Source: VRUE01 sp963762205
GTDB taxonomy: Bacteria; Actinomycetota; Thermoleophilia; Solirubrobacterales; 70-9
DNA length: 64,000 nucleotides
Assembly (NCBI GenBank): GCA_963762205.1
Contig: CAVXJZ010000005.1
Location: 1-64,000, forward strand
Reading direction: 5' to 3'
The position numbers were made by a program, and so were the translations under genes. Within the stretch, counting starts at the first letter, position 1. Each line of letters begins with the position of its first letter. Positions 63,332-64,000 of the stretch are shown piece after piece. The notes under the pieces were generated by a model. It was not told the origin of the DNA and ran no database searches. It saw nothing but the letters and a program-made list of their open reading frames with translations.

Positions 63332-64000
63332 CTACTCGTACTGAAGGGCCTCGAGCACGTCGAGCCGCGAGGCGCGCCGCGCGGGGGCGATCGCGGCCGC
63401 GACCCCGGCGAGCGCGGAGAAGACCAGCAGCAGGGCGAGGGTGCCCAGCGGGTAGGAGAGGGCGAAGCCTTCTTCCTCGAGCGGCTGCGCGATAAGCGCC
63501 GCGAAGACGACGCCGAGGACCATGCCGAGCATCGCCCCGATCAGCGCCGTGATCACCGCCTCGTAGCGGATCATCGTCCGCACCTGGCGACGCGACATGC
63601 CGATCGCCCGCAGCATGCCCAGCTCCCGGGTGCGCTCGTGGATCGAGAGCGCCAGCGTGTTGGCGATCCCGAAGAGCGAGACGAGGACCGCCAGCGCCAG
63701 GAGCGCGTAGATCAGGCCGAGCAGCTGGTTGACCTGGTCTTCCTGGTTCTCCTTCAGTTCGCGCTGGTTGCGGACCTCGGCGGTGGGGAAGTCACGGTCC
63801 ATGAGGCGGATCAGGCGGCCCTGGACCCGCTCGGCGCTCGCCCCCGGCGCCAGGGCGACGAAGTCCAGCAGGTCGTCGCGCTGCCCGAAGCGCCTTTCGA
63901 TCAGCCGCTGGGTGACGATCGCACCGCCCAGCAGGTCGGCCCTGTCCTCGAACTCGCCGACCACCTCCAGCCTCAGCCGCGCCCCCGACTGGGTGAGGAG
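63332..64000 (-). CDS. ABC transporter permease, FtsX/MacB family (5' end beyond window)
   Basis: The last ~222 residues of an FtsX-domain permease. Visible: the end of a periplasmic domain (ASAERVQGRLIRLMDRDFP), then a helix (LLGLIYALLALAVLVSLFGIANTLALSI) followed by HERTRELGMLRAIGMSRRQVRTMIRYEAVI, the signature of MacB/LolC-type permeases, two more helices, and PARRASRLDVLEALQYE, the classic C-terminus. The frame continues past the right edge. The partner ATPase is presumably further right. Confidence 0.9.
   Translation of the reverse strand, partial: LLTQSGARLRLEVVGEFEDRADLLGGAIVTQRLIERRFGQRDDLLDFVALAPGASAERVQGRLIRLMDRDFPTAEVRNQRELKENQEDQVNQLLGLIYALLALAVLVSLFGIANTLALSIHERTRELGMLRAIGMSRRQVRTMIRYEAVITALIGAMLGMVLGVVFAALIAQPLEEEGFALSYPLGTLALLLVFSALAGVAAAIAPARRASRLDVLEALQYE

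Overview
The window is a high-GC (~70%) chromosomal segment with dense genes and frequent 4-base ATGA/GTGA overlaps. The gene order rplA-rplK-nusG-secE-rpmG, a TatA, an F420-type luciferase-like oxidoreductase, a B12-dependent ribonucleotide reductase and many actinobacterial-looking regulators point to an actinomycete. My best guess is a Thermoleophilia/Solirubrobacterales-like lineage; that is inference from gene style, not from a marker search.

Layout. (1) 1-2480, minus strand: ribosomal/transcription block L1 (cut by the left edge), L11, NusG, SecE, L33. (2) 2691-6940: small secreted proteins, an acyl-CoA dehydrogenase, tRNA-Thr(GGU), a nucleotidyltransferase remnant, TatA and a DUF1963-like protein. 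(3) 6964-18998, minus strand: a ten-gene catabolic operon comprising a peptide-type ABC importer (Tat lipoprotein binding protein, two permeases, fused double ATPase) with a ureohydrolase, an AmiE-type amidase, an LLM oxidoreductase, an SMP-30 lactonase-like protein, a class III aminotransferase and an AldA-type aldehyde dehydrogenase. (4) 19236-23450, plus strand, divergent: an XRE-cupin regulator fused to an HpcH/HpaI aldolase, then lutABC (lactate oxidation). (5) 23426-28790, minus: AceE-like E1, E2, FAH-family hydrolase and NAD-dependent epimerase/dehydrogenase, with a divergent Lrp/AsnC regulator; then a P450. Regions 3-5 can be read together as one carbon/nitrogen acquisition island whose products converge on lactate, pyruvate and acetyl-CoA.

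(6) 31219-42871, plus strand: a secreted alpha/alpha-toroid-like protein, then a nine-gene operon: CheY-like receiver, membrane-anchored HEAT-repeat protein, BcsA-like processive glycosyltransferase, chemoreceptor, CheW, CheA-REC, CheB, CheR-TPR and receiver-GGDEF. The signalling half has the composition of the proteobacterial Wsp surface-sensing system, but here it is in one transcript with a polysaccharide synthase, and the receiver of the diguanylate cyclase has Asn in place of the phosphoacceptor Asp. This is the strongest candidate for an undescribed system.

(7) 43010-50704: methyltransferase, two divergent TetR regulators, a secreted protein, an OmpR-type two-component pair, a GT2/DUF2304 pair and holB. 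(8) 50769-59336: tmk and an archaeal-looking topA in one uninterrupted frame, a sugar-nucleotide epimerase, a siroheme-synthase N-domain protein, a hemolysin-III protein and nrdJ. (9) 59333-64000: lipoprotein, membrane protein, P450, divergent HSL-type esterase, and an FtsX/MacB-like permease cut by the right edge.

Five conserved genes (acyl-CoA dehydrogenase, aldA, E2, E1, holB) and probably the topA tail are each broken by what looks like one extra base. Because holB is essential, I read most of these as sequence/assembly errors, not real pseudogenes.
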